Numbered from the stretch's first letter, positions 1-7,236 are shown. The stretch: 18,489 nucleotides of DNA from Chloroflexota bacterium (GCA_021796315.1 JAJYOH010000047.1:1-18489), one strand, 5' to 3'. Numbers and translations: made by a program. The notes: a model not told the origin generated them from the sequence alone.

Positions 1-231
1 CGGTTCGCGCCAGCCCAGGACTGTATTCAGCGGCGTGCAGACCAGCGAAAGCACAAGCAGGGCAATGGCGTGGCGTCCCGTGCGAATTTCAAGTTGCTGG
101 ATGGGATTGGCGGTCAGGCGGTGCGTAAAGAACCCGATCAGTAATATCGCCAATTCCGACCAGGCATAAAGGTGCATGGCGATTTGCAGTGGGGTGTAAG
201 GAATTTTCCTGAGTCGATCGATGATTTTCAT
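1..231 (-). CDS. msrQ: MsrQ, heme-binding membrane subunit of the MsrPQ system (partial, N-terminal 77 residues)
   Basis: Only the first 77 codons are inside the window; the gene continues off the left edge. Translating from ATG at 231 gives MKIIDRLRKIPYTPLQIAMH, then a hydrophobic segment (about residues 17-40), then NPIQQLEIRTGRHAIALLVL and SLVCTPLNTVLGWREP. The NP-(I)-x-LEhRTGR-x-A-hxhLhhSLxxTPL pattern is characteristic of the YedZ/MsrQ ferric-reductase-like family. Known role of the family: a b-type heme membrane protein that passes electrons from the quinone pool or a flavoreductase to MsrP. It lies 90 bp downstream of msrP on the same strand, the usual msrP-msrQ order. The heme-ligand histidines of the later helices cannot be checked. 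No strong Shine-Dalgarno is seen before the ATG, so translation may depend on the upstream genes. Confidence 0.9.
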   Translation of the reverse strand, partial: MKIIDRLRKIPYTPLQIAMHLYAWSELAILLIGFFTHRLTANPIQQLEIRTGRHAIALLVLSLVCTPLNTVLGWREP

Positions 232-321
232 GAAGAATAATTTCTGAACACGGACGGCGCAATTTAACGGCCCTGCCGTTTTTATTTTGACACCTGAAGT
301 TTGCGCAGTCCGGTTCGGTTT

Positions 322-1281
322 TTAGTAATTGGCTTTTAGATCCATGCCGTCGTACAAATGCGCCACCTGATCGCCATAGCCGTTGAACATCAATGTGGCC
401 CGACGGGTCAATTCGCCGATGCGCCGTTCCGATGACTGTGACCAGCGTGGGTGCGGAACATTCGGATTGACGTTGGCGTAGAAGCCGTATTCATCAGCCG
501 CGATATTTTTCCAGAAAGTACCTGGCTGCTTATCCACCAGCTCGATCCTGACAATGGATTTGATGGATTTGAATCCATACTTCCATGGCACGACCAGGCG
601 GATCGGGGCGCCGTCCTGATTTGGCAAAGGCTCGCCATATAAACCGGTGGCAAGGATGGCGAGATCGTTCATGGCTTCATCGAGCCGCAGACCTTCCTCG
701 TAAGGCCAGGGATAGAACCCATTGCCCTCCGCCGGGAATTGTGTCTTGTCCATCAACGTTACGAAATGGACATACTTTGCATCGGAGGTCGGCTCGACTT
801 CTTTCAGCAAACTTGCCAGAGGAAATCCCTGCCACGGAATGACCATGCTCCAGGCCTCCACGCATCGCAAACGGTAAATGCGGTCTTCCTGAGGAAAGGC
901 TTTCAGCAAATCTTCGATCGCATAGGTCTTTGGTTTGTTGACCATGCCGCTGACTTCCACCGTCCACGGATGGGATTTGAAATTCTTCGATAACGGAGCC
1001 ACAGCGTCTTTGGCAGTGCTGAATTCATAGAAATTGTTGTAGTTGGTAATGTCGTCGAATGAGTTGACGGGTGAGCCAAGTTCATCCGTCTTGCCCGCGT
1101 ACGCCGCCTCGGTTGAATTTGCCGCAACCGGACCCGCGGCGGCTTGAGGTGCGCACGCGGCCAGCAGCGCGGCGCCGGTTGCGATGCCGGCGGCCCTGAG
1201 AAAATCACGCCGATTCAGGTATTGTGATTTGGGCGTGATCTCCGATGAAAGAACGGGGACTGATTTATATTGATTGTCCAT
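322..1281 (-). CDS. msrP: MsrP (YedY), molybdopterin methionine sulfoxide reductase, catalytic subunit
   Basis: 319 residues, close to the usual length. A twin-arginine signal is present ([10 protein letters not shown], Arg24-Arg25), followed by a hydrophobic stretch that ends in LAAC at residues 40-43. The protein could therefore be a Tat-exported lipoprotein anchored at Cys43. The sulfite-oxidase-type molybdopterin core carries the family hallmark [17 protein letters not shown], with Cys140 as the expected Mo ligand, and the later conserved stretch [14 protein letters not shown] (about 230-243). Known role: reduces methionine sulfoxide in extracytoplasmic proteins, with electrons from MsrQ. 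The start is supported by GAGG about 5 nt upstream of the ATG at 1281. The gene begins 14 bp after the stop of the thioredoxin-like lipoprotein gene, so the two are almost certainly cotranscribed, with msrQ following. Function is secure; lipidation is inferred. Confidence 0.96.
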   Translation of the reverse strand: MDNQYKSVPVLSSEITPKSQYLNRRDFLRAAGIATGAALLAACAPQAAAGPVAANSTEAAYAGKTDELGSPVNSFDDITNYNNFYEFSTAKDAVAPLSKNFKSHPWTVEVSGMVNKPKTYAIEDLLKAFPQEDRIYRLRCVEAWSMVIPWQGFPLASLLKEVEPTSDAKYVHFVTLMDKTQFPAEGNGFYPWPYEEGLRLDEAMNDLAILATGLYGEPLPNQDGAPIRLVVPWKYGFKSIKSIVRIELVDKQPGTFWKNIAADEYGFYANVNPNVPHPRWSQSSERRIGELTRRATLMFNGYGDQVAHLYDGMDLKANY

Positions 1282-1295
1282 TTTTACCTCTATTT

Positions 1296-1844
1296 CTAAG
1301 GATAGACTTCGGCTAATAAAGTTTTGATGTTCGTTTCGATCTCATTATATGCACCTTCGCCAAAGTGAACGTAGCGAATGTGACCGCGTTTATCGATCAG
1401 GTATAAAGCAGGCCAGTAAATATTGTGATACGCATTCCATGTCACGCCGTCATTATCCTGCGCGACCGGATATTCAATTTCATCGTGAGCGACAGCGCTC
1501 TTCAAGTTATTGAAATCTGATTCGAAACTGAATTCGGGATAATGATTTCCGATGATCGTAAAGCCCTGATCTTTATAAGTTTTGTACCAACTCTTCAACC
1601 AGGGCATGACATGCCGGCAATTGATGCAGTCAAACGTCCACATCTCGAGGGCGACGACCGTGCCGCGCAGATTCGCCAGGCGCAATGGCGAATCAGTGTT
1701 CAGCCAGATGGTGTTGGTTAATTCGGGAGCAGCTCCCAGGTCCGGTAATGAGGCGGAGTTGGACATGGATGTTTGAATGGGTGAAGCAGGCGCGCATCCG
1801 ACAAGTATCAATAAAAGGAATCCGATCAGCCAACGTTTCATCAT
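1296..1844 (-). CDS. Thioredoxin-like (redoxin) lipoprotein, first gene of the msrPQ unit
   Basis: 182 residues when started at ATG 1844. This start has AAGGA six nt upstream; an in-frame TTG at 1865 would add seven residues and lacks a comparable ribosome site. The N-terminus is a lipoprotein signal (hydrophobic residues 4-14, lipobox LVGC, Cys17). A thioredoxin fold follows, with the redox motif [10 protein letters not shown] (Cys73 and Cys76) and the cis-proline region [10 protein letters not shown] (Pro145). The W-T-F-x-C-x-N-C form resembles the extracytoplasmic thioredoxin-like domain of DipZ-type proteins more than classical TlpA. Expected site: outer face of the cytoplasmic membrane. 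It sits directly upstream of msrP, which suggests a role in the same repair pathway, either keeping thiols reduced or handling disulfides during oxidative stress. Its actual substrate is unknown. Confidence 0.9.
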   Translation of the reverse strand: MMKRWLIGFLLLILVGCAPASPIQTSMSNSASLPDLGAAPELTNTIWLNTDSPLRLANLRGTVVALEMWTFDCINCRHVMPWLKSWYKTYKDQGFTIIGNHYPEFSFESDFNNLKSAVAHDEIEYPVAQDNDGVTWNAYHNIYWPALYLIDKRGHIRYVHFGEGAYNEIETNIKTLLAEVYP

Positions 1845-1881
1845 TCTGTTTCCTTGATGAAACAATTGTAAAAAATCTTCC

Positions 1882-1896
1882 TTACGAATGTCTTAC
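1882..1896. promoter_or_regulatory. Candidate response-regulator box, copy 1
   Basis: TTACGAATGTCTTAC lies 38 bp upstream of the thioredoxin-lipoprotein start. It contains two TTAC half-sites spaced 11 bp apart, the spacing typical of tandem sites for OmpR/PhoB-family regulators. It matches the box at 3909-3923 at 12 of 15 positions. Binding by the adjacent regulator is inference. Confidence 0.45.
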
Positions 1897-1914
1897 AGGA
1901 GGCTGATAAAAAGG

Positions 1915-3144
1915 TTAAAGCCTGGGAAGGGTAAAGATAAAGCGCGTGCCCCTGCCCAACGTACTTTCCACGCGAATTTCCCCGCCATGCGCGCGCAGGA
2001 TTCCCTGTGTAATTGCAAGCCCGAGACCAGATCCGCCAGTGGCGCGGCTGCGGGATTTTTCTCCGCGATAGAAGCGTTCGAAGATGTGGGATAGATCCTC
2101 AGCGCGGATTCCTTCGCCGCTGTCGCTCACGCTCACTTCGACCTTTGAGCCGGACCGCCGCGCACGGACTTCGATCTGCCCCTCAGCCGGAGTGTGCCGC
2201 AGGGCGTTGCTGATGAGGTTGTTCAACACGCGGCCAATGCGCTGGGTATCCATGTAGAGCGGGTCGATGTTTGGATCCACGGAGCCGCTCAAAGTCACGC
2301 GTTGACGCGCAGCCAGCTCAGTAAAACTTTCCAGCGTATCGGAGACCAAGTCCGAGAGCGATGCTTTTTCGCGGTTGAGAGGGAGTCCGCCAGCATCCAG
2401 TTGTGCCATCTGGAATAAATCATCGATCAAGAGGGAAAGCGATTGCACTTCGCGCTGGGCGGTTTTGTGATAGCGCTGGATCGATTCAGGATCTTCCACC
2501 ACGCCATCGGCCAGCGCTTCGAGTATGGCACGGATGGATGCCAGGGGAGTTTGCAGATCATGACTGGCCCAGGCGATCAAGTCGGTTCGCAGGCGGACAA
2601 GCTCGCGCTGTTTTTCGTCGCTGGCTTGAAGTTGGGCAGCCATCTGGTTGAAGGCCGATGCAAGCGCGGCAACTTCGTCACGTCCATTCATGGTGACGCG
2701 CGTCGTGAGGTCGCCTTCGGCTAATGAATCGGCGGCATCTTTGAGCAAGGCAATACGTTCAGTGATGGTGCTGGAAAGAAAATATCCCAGAGCCATGGCC
2801 ATGCCTCCGGCAAAAACCAGCAGGACGATGGCAAGCAACAGATCATGCTGGCTGGCGAACATCATCTGCGCGCTGAACCAGACGTTGAAGAAAGTCAGCA
2901 CACTCGAGATTGCGTAACCGATCAGCAATGTCCAGCGCAAAGTGGGAGAACGTGTCAACCAGCCGAGGCGATAAGCCGCATAACCGACCATGCTCGATAC
3001 AACCGCCGTGATAAGCAGGAAGATCGCCATTAAACGAATCGCGTTCAATGGCGGACTCATCAACAAGGTGAACACACCTAGTGTGATGGTTAGGATCAGT
3101 AAAACACCCAGTAAATAGCGGGGAAACAAAGGAAGCCTGGTCAC
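1915..3144 (-). CDS. Membrane sensor histidine kinase (HAMP, HisKA, HATPase_c)
   Basis: About 409 residues from GTG 3144. The open frame runs back to 3375, but that part overlaps the response regulator in another frame and is not kinase-like. TTG 3156 is an alternative start; neither has a strong ribosome site, so translation is probably coupled to the regulator stop at 3167. Four membrane segments are seen (about residues 4-29, 35-58, 70-92, 102-122), then a HAMP linker (about 124-173). The phosphoacceptor box is WASHDLQTPLASIRA with His195. The ATP-binding boxes follow: N box NNLISNALRH (308-317), G1 DSGEGI (341-346), F box IFERFYRG (354-361), G2 GGSGLGL (370-376). There is no large extracytoplasmic sensor loop, so the signal is probably sensed in or near the membrane. 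It forms a two-component pair with the gene just upstream. The signal is unknown; context suggests envelope redox stress. Confidence 0.93.
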   Translation of the reverse strand: MTRLPLFPRYLLGVLLILTITLGVFTLLMSPPLNAIRLMAIFLLITAVVSSMVGYAAYRLGWLTRSPTLRWTLLIGYAISSVLTFFNVWFSAQMMFASQHDLLLAIVLLVFAGGMAMALGYFLSSTITERIALLKDAADSLAEGDLTTRVTMNGRDEVAALASAFNQMAAQLQASDEKQRELVRLRTDLIAWASHDLQTPLASIRAILEALADGVVEDPESIQRYHKTAQREVQSLSLLIDDLFQMAQLDAGGLPLNREKASLSDLVSDTLESFTELAARQRVTLSGSVDPNIDPLYMDTQRIGRVLNNLISNALRHTPAEGQIEVRARRSGSKVEVSVSDSGEGIRAEDLSHIFERFYRGEKSRSRATGGSGLGLAITQGILRAHGGEIRVESTLGRGTRFIFTLPRL

Positions 3145-3166
3145 TATTTTTTGCAAGGCTGGATTC

Positions 3167-3859
3167 TCATGGTTCAAATTTATAGCCCACGCCCCAGACC
3201 GTGATGATATGAAGCGGGGCTGACGGATCGGTCTCGATCTTTTCGCGCAGGCGGCGTACGTGGACGGTGACTGTGCCGGGGTCGATGTAAGCCGATCCAC
3301 CCCAAATGCGTTCGAGCAATTGGTCGCGGCTGAAGACCTGGCGCGGATGACGCGCCAGATAATGAAGCATCTCAAATTCTTTGGCAGTCAGCACGATCTC
3401 CTGTTCATCACGCGAAACGAGACGCGTACCTGGGTCAATGACCAGGTTGCCGAAAGTGAGCGGGCGTTCAGCCTCGTTTTCAGCGCGGGATTTATCCGTG
3501 CGGCGCAAGACAGCGCGCACGCGGCTGACCAGTTCCTGTGGGCTGAAAGGTTTGACCACGTAATCGTCTGCGCCCATTTCCAGTCCGGCGATGCGGTCGG
3601 CTTCCTCCCGTCTCGATGTGAGCATGATGATTGGCACGTCGCTGCGATCTCGCATCCAGCGAGTAATTGCAAAGCCATCCACTTCGGGAATCATTAGATC
3701 GAGAATAACCAGCCCGGGCATTTGCTGCTCAAGCAGAGTCAGCGCCATGCGGCCATCGGCAGCAATTGAAGTTGAGTAACCGGCCCGTCTTAAATACAGG
3801 CTGACCACCTCAGCAATGCTGGGCTCGTCTTCGATGACGAGAATCATATTTTCGCTCAT
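3167..3859 (-). CDS. OmpR/PhoB-family response regulator
   Basis: 230 residues. The receiver domain (about 1-120) has the acidic pair Glu10-Asp11, the phosphoacceptor Asp54 in VILDLMIP, Thr81 and Lys103 in VVKPFSP. The C-terminal winged-helix DNA-binding domain (about 130-230) has the family pattern LTAKEFEMLHYLARHPRQVF, then DPGTVTVHVRRLREKI and ends in WGVGYKFEP. The full set of receiver residues suggests it is phosphorylated normally. It is cotranscribed with the histidine kinase: the kinase start follows the regulator stop by about 20 bp. The ATG at 3859 has GGAA six nt upstream. A divergent thioredoxin-like gene starts at 4021, and the shared 161-bp gap contains a candidate binding box at 3909-3923. 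The target regulon is inferred from that box, which also occurs upstream of the thioredoxin-msrPQ genes. Confidence 0.95.
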   Translation of the reverse strand: MSENMILVIEDEPSIAEVVSLYLRRAGYSTSIAADGRMALTLLEQQMPGLVILDLMIPEVDGFAITRWMRDRSDVPIIMLTSRREEADRIAGLEMGADDYVVKPFSPQELVSRVRAVLRRTDKSRAENEAERPLTFGNLVIDPGTRLVSRDEQEIVLTAKEFEMLHYLARHPRQVFSRDQLLERIWGGSAYIDPGTVTVHVRRLREKIETDPSAPLHIITVWGVGYKFEP

Positions 3860-3908
3860 GACAATTCCATCATACTCGATTCTTTATTCCATTTCTTCGA
3901 ATAAATGA

Positions 3909-3923
3909 TTAAGAAATTCTTAC
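3909..3923. promoter_or_regulatory. Candidate response-regulator box, copy 2
   Basis: TTAAGAAATTCTTAC lies in the divergent gap, 50 bp upstream of the regulator start and about 98 bp upstream of the TlpA-like start. Half-sites TTAA and TTAC are 11 bp apart. The core AAGAAATTCTT is also an inverted repeat. It matches the box at 1882-1896 at 12 of 15 positions. Confidence 0.45.
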
Positions 3924-4020
3924 GCTCAGGCAGGCCTGGTTCAGGAAGGCGTAATGATTTGACAGCCCTTTGTTAATGCCGGTTGGCTATCATCCGTCGC
4001 AACTCAAAAAAGGAGAAAGA

Positions 4021-4701
4021 ATGAAAAATAAATCCGTCTTTTTCAGCCTGATTGTTTTGCTCTCGCTTGTGTTGACAGCCTGCGGTGGCGCGGCCACACC
4101 AGAGGCCATGATGTCGAATGACACTGCCACACCGGACGCCATGATGTCTCATGCTACTGTCACTCCAGATGCGATGATGTCGCATGAGACTCCCACACCG
4201 GATGCCATGATGTCGCATGATACAGTCACGCCGGATGCGATGATGGGAATGCCTGCCTGGTTCGACACGTCTTTTATGGATGCTCGAACGGGACAGAATT
4301 TTACGATCAACAGTTTCAAAGGGAAGGTTGTGCTGGTCGAGACGATGGCCGTCTGGTGCTCAAACTGTTATTCCCAGCAGCAACAGATCAAAGCGTATCA
4401 TGACCTGCTCGGCCAAAACACGGATCTGGTCAGCCTCTCGCTGGATATCGATCCAAATGAAAACGCCGACGCTCTCAAGAGTTATGTAAATAAAACTGGT
4501 TTCGATTGGCTTTATGCTGTATCTTCTGCAGATGTTTCGCGCGGGATCTCACAGGCATACGGAGACCAATTCCTCAACCCGCCATCTACACCGATTCTGA
4601 TCATTGATCGTCATGGCGCTGCGCATCCTTTGCCTTTCGGCATCAAGAGCGCACAAGATCTGATGAAGGCCATCCAGCCTTATCTTGATGAAAAGATGTA
4701 A
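4021..4701 (+). CDS. TlpA-like thioredoxin lipoprotein with Met/His-rich repeat linker
   Basis: 226 residues. The ATG at 4021 is preceded by AAAGGAG at a good distance; the open frame back to a TTG at 3970 is therefore not used. The signal peptide ends in lipobox LTAC (Cys21). Residues 26-75 are five 11-residue units of the form TPDAMMSHxTx, the last one shortened. Each unit carries a Met-Met pair and three carry His. The thioredoxin fold spans about 78-226, with active site VWCSNC (Cys113, Cys116) and cis-proline Pro191 in PSTPILIID. Family role: an extracytoplasmic thiol-disulfide reductant kept reduced by CcdA, which is the next gene. The Met/His repeats may only be a flexible linker, or may bind copper or act as an oxidant sink. 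It is divergent from the response regulator and may be under its control. Confidence 0.92.
   Translation: MKNKSVFFSLIVLLSLVLTACGGAATPEAMMSNDTATPDAMMSHATVTPDAMMSHETPTPDAMMSHDTVTPDAMMGMPAWFDTSFMDARTGQNFTINSFKGKVVLVETMAVWCSNCYSQQQQIKAYHDLLGQNTDLVSLSLDIDPNENADALKSYVNKTGFDWLYAVSSADVSRGISQAYGDQFLNPPSTPILIIDRHGAAHPLPFGIKSAQDLMKAIQPYLDEKM
4096..4245 (+). repeat. In-frame 33-bp tandem repeats encoding TPDAMMSH units
   Basis: Four full 33-bp units and one 18-bp partial unit lie inside the TlpA-like gene. The core reads CC(A/G)GA(T/C)GC(C/G)ATGATG. Variation is mostly synonymous or in the last three residues of each unit, so the protein repeat is conserved as coding sequence. Confidence 0.9.
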
Positions 4702-4712
4702 TTGATATCAGC

Positions 4713-4742
4713 CTCGATAGGGGAATCAAATCCCCTATCGAG
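4713..4742 (+). terminator. Strong intercistronic hairpin between the TlpA-like gene and ccdA
   Basis: CTCGATAGGGG pairs perfectly with CCCCTATCGAG across an 8-nt loop; an A-T pair inside the loop extends the stem to 12 bp. Only three T follow, so it is a weak intrinsic terminator at best. It ends 12 nt before the ccdA ATG. It could attenuate ccdA or stabilise the upstream message. The hairpin is certain, the function is not. Confidence 0.5.
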
Positions 4743-4754
4743 CTTTGGACAACC

Positions 4755-5423
4755 ATGGAAACGCTTCTTACATCTTTGACCCTCGGCCTGCTCGCCACGA
4801 CCAGCCCCTGCGTCCTGCCTCTTTATCCAGGCTTCCTTGCCTATATCAGCGGCGGACAGCAAGGTTTGCAGGGGAAAACCGGCCGCTACTTCCCCGGCTT
4901 TTTCGTTTTGGCCGGTGTGTTGACAATGATGCTGGCGCTTGGCGGGATCATTGCACTGCTCTCCATATCTGTGGGAAGGGCGCTTTCGATCATCATCCCA
5001 ATCGCGGACCTGGTGATCATCCTGCTCGGAGTCCTGCTCCTGTTCAACCGCAATCCATTCAAGACCCTGCCGCAAATCCAAGCGCCGGTTCTTTCGAATC
5101 CGTTTGTCAATGCTTTTATTTATGGATTGCTTTACGGGCCAATTGCCCTGCCCTGTTCCGGCCCGCTGGTTGTCGGCATTTTTGCGCTTTCATTAACAGT
5201 TACTGAGGCTTTGAGCAAACTCAACATCTTTTTCTGGTTTGGAATAGGATTTGGCCTTCCTCTGCTGGCGCTTTCTTTTCTTTCCGGGGCAGCGCAACGC
5301 TGGATCACACGCCAGTTTGCTCAACGAGCGCGGCTGATCAATTTGGTCAGCGGCTTGCTGCTTGTTGGAGTGGGAATTTATGACCTGTCAGCAAATTGGT
5401 CATTGCTCCAGATTTTCTTTTAA
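4755..5423 (+). CDS. ccdA: CcdA-family thiol-disulfide carrier (DsbD membrane-domain type)
   Basis: 222 residues, almost entirely hydrophobic with about six membrane helices. The two redox cysteines lie in the family motifs: TSPCVLPLYPGF (Cys19, helix 1) and LPCSGPLVVG (Cys134, helix 4). Known role: carries reducing equivalents from cytoplasmic thioredoxin across the membrane to extracytoplasmic thioredoxin-like proteins. The partner is most simply the TlpA-like lipoprotein encoded 53 bp upstream; the second thioredoxin-like lipoprotein near msrP could be another client. No convincing ribosome site precedes the ATG at 4755, and a strong hairpin ends 12 nt before it, so expression may be tuned there. 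The length fits stand-alone CcdA rather than full DsbD. Confidence 0.95.
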   Translation: METLLTSLTLGLLATTSPCVLPLYPGFLAYISGGQQGLQGKTGRYFPGFFVLAGVLTMMLALGGIIALLSISVGRALSIIIPIADLVIILLGVLLLFNRNPFKTLPQIQAPVLSNPFVNAFIYGLLYGPIALPCSGPLVVGIFALSLTVTEALSKLNIFFWFGIGFGLPLLALSFLSGAAQRWITRQFAQRARLINLVSGLLLVGVGIYDLSANWSLLQIFF

Positions 5424-5426
5424 TCT

Positions 5427-5558
5427 CTCTACCGTACAGCCAAAAATCGAACCGCGAAGTTCGCTAAGAAAACCTTTAAATCTTTGCCTGCATTGGCCGC
5501 AGGCACATGTGCGCTCTTCGCGCTCTTTGCGGTAAAAATCTTATGATGTACGGTAGAG
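5427..5558. repeat. 132-bp nested palindromic (MITE-like) element
   Basis: A perfect 12-bp terminal inverted repeat (CTCTACCGTACA at 5427-5438 and TGTACGGTAGAG at 5547-5558) encloses a second stem, ACCGCGAAG (5451-5459) with CTTTGCGGT (5525-5533, one G-U pair). Inside that is an apical hairpin, TGCCTGC (5485-5491) with GCAGGCA (5499-5505). It fills most of the gap between the convergent ccdA and diguanylate cyclase genes. Its ACCGCRAAGT-type core resembles the element at 16375-16464. No protein is encoded. It may also act as a bidirectional transcription end. Confidence 0.6.
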
Positions 5559-5592
5559 GGTTGATAAATATCTTCTTTACGTGTGAACAAAA

Positions 5593-7236
5593 TCAGGGAA
5601 TGGCAGAGTGTTTCTTTTGGATGGATGAATTTCCCGAATATATTACGACAGTATTTCGCTCAGCTTTTGCGAGATACATTGCCTGGTCCGCGCTATTTAG
5701 AATACTTTCCAAATCTTCGCCATGAGTGGGAAAAGCTGCAACGCCTATTGATAGTGTGGGAATGATGGAATCTCTTTCATCAAAGAATTTCGATCCGCGA
5801 AATTTCGTGCGGATCTGGTGTGCGCGCTGTTCGGCAGTTTCAACCGTGGTTTCAGGCATGACGATGACAAATTCCTCCCCGCCAAAACGACAGGGAATAT
5901 CGCTGCCACGCACATGAGACCGAATGATCCGGCCTAAGGCTTTCAATACTTCATCGCCCGCTTTGTGTCCATAGGTATCGTTGACAAGCTTGAAGCGATC
6001 TATATCCATCATAATGATGCTGACCGAATAATTCTTGCGCTTGGCCAGGCTCAACTCACGATCCAAGGTCTCCGTCAGATAACGCCGGTTGAACAGGCTG
6101 GTGAGCGGGTCGCGGATGGCCTGTTCACGCAGTTCGTCACGCAGGAGGCTGATCTTTTTGACCTGTGCCCTCAAACGCGCGTTCATCTTCTCAAGTTTCG
6201 TTTCAAACCGTTTTTGTTCGCTGATATCACGGAAGGTAATTAACCGCCCGTTGTCCCGTCCGCGTTTATCCACTAGCGGAGCCGCTATAAGGTCATAAAA
6301 AACTGATGCGTCACTTTTGTCCCTTATTTCAAGATGCAACTCTTTCCCTTTTAATAACCGGTCAATGAGATCATTCCACTGTGGATATATTGTTCGAATA
6401 TCTTTTCCGCGGACGTTACCATCTGCAGAAATATTCCTTTGTGCTGCCGGGTTGATATCCAAAATGCGACCGCTCATATCGAGCACCAGCACCCCGTCGC
6501 TGATCTTCTCTATCAAGACACTTCGCGCTATTGGCAAAATATCCTGCAACCCTAATCTCAATAGCGCAACAGCAAAAACAACTCCACAAACACCAAAGAC
6601 TATTGGCGTAATGTAGAGATTTTTCAACGAATTGGGCGCGAAGAGGGTGTAGATATCAGCCCCCCAAGGCAGAAAACATCCGAACAGGATTGTTCCAAAT
6701 TGGGTACGGGAATAAGGTCCGGCCTGCATAAATGCCCGCACAAGAATTATTGCTGCGACAGCAAACAACGCGAATGAATATGATACATTTACCCAAAACC
6801 ATGGACCCTGCGTCCAGGATAATTCCGGGATGCTGTTGACATACGTCATTTTATAAGAAGAACGGAAAAGATAGTGGGAGTGATTTGTCCAAATAACAAG
6901 GAATGTAATAACCGGCTCGATGCAAAGAAAAAGGATGATGCGTTTTTTCAGCCAGCGGGCATTGTCAGTGATCTTCTTCGCAAAAACGAGGAGTGTGACC
7001 GGAACTGCCAGTTCCCCCAAATAGCTTATGTTCAACCAAAATACCTGGGTATCCAGCGTCGGTCTTGACCACATCATTACATAGGCGCTGGCCCAGATTG
7101 TCAACTCGAGCATTAACATCGCAAGCGGACGCGCGCCCTTGAGCGTCCGTTTTGTCCACATGAAAAGAGCGATAAAGCCCGACGTTAAGGCTGATATCGT
7201 CAGCAACATTGTGTATGGAAATTGATTGATCTGCAT
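5593..7236 (-). CDS. Membrane diguanylate cyclase: 7TM sensor, PAS, GGDEF
   Basis: 547 residues from ATG 7236, which has GAGGG seven nt upstream; the open frame to 7335 is not favoured. About seven membrane helices occupy residues 7-232 and resemble the 7TM region seen at the N-terminus of some sensor kinases. A PAS domain follows (about 237-347, including VLVLDMSGRILDINPAA), then a short coiled linker and a GGDEF domain (about 370-530). The catalytic signature is RFGGEEF (450-456), with the Mg-binding MMDIDRFK upstream. The inhibitory site RxxD is intact (RGSD, 443-446), so product feedback by c-di-GMP is expected. There is no EAL or HD-GYP domain. Role: makes c-di-GMP in response to a membrane or ligand signal. 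It has its own candidate promoter, so it is probably not part of the S51 peptidase operon. Confidence 0.94.
   Translation of the reverse strand: MQINQFPYTMLLTISALTSGFIALFMWTKRTLKGARPLAMLMLELTIWASAYVMMWSRPTLDTQVFWLNISYLGELAVPVTLLVFAKKITDNARWLKKRIILFLCIEPVITFLVIWTNHSHYLFRSSYKMTYVNSIPELSWTQGPWFWVNVSYSFALFAVAAIILVRAFMQAGPYSRTQFGTILFGCFLPWGADIYTLFAPNSLKNLYITPIVFGVCGVVFAVALLRLGLQDILPIARSVLIEKISDGVLVLDMSGRILDINPAAQRNISADGNVRGKDIRTIYPQWNDLIDRLLKGKELHLEIRDKSDASVFYDLIAAPLVDKRGRDNGRLITFRDISEQKRFETKLEKMNARLRAQVKKISLLRDELREQAIRDPLTSLFNRRYLTETLDRELSLAKRKNYSVSIIMMDIDRFKLVNDTYGHKAGDEVLKALGRIIRSHVRGSDIPCRFGGEEFVIVMPETTVETAEQRAHQIRTKFRGSKFFDERDSIIPTLSIGVAAFPTHGEDLESILNSADQAMYLAKAERNTVVIYSGNSSIQKKHSAIP

Noticed and set aside
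266..280. Hairpin AACGGC-CCT-GCCGTT followed by a T-rich run on the plus strand, in the msrP-msrQ gap
   Set aside because: The T run is on the plus strand while the genes there are on the minus strand. The 6-bp stem is too weak to call a terminator between msrP and msrQ.
3145..3375. N-terminal extension of the histidine kinase frame back to 3375
   Set aside because: It overlaps the response regulator in another frame, has no kinase-like or signal sequence, and reads like out-of-frame translation. The real start is near 3144-3156.
3959..3964. TTGACA as a -35 for the TlpA-like gene
   Set aside because: No acceptable -10 at 16-18 bp; the nearest candidate (TATCAT, 3988-3993) is 23 bp away.
4096..4245. 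33-bp tandem units considered as a CRISPR-like array
   Set aside because: Units are directly adjacent, in frame, within a gene, with no unique spacers. They encode a protein repeat.
5507..5725. Small plus-strand open frame after ccdA
   Set aside because: It starts within the palindromic element and continues antisense to the diguanylate cyclase. It has no ribosome site or family resemblance.
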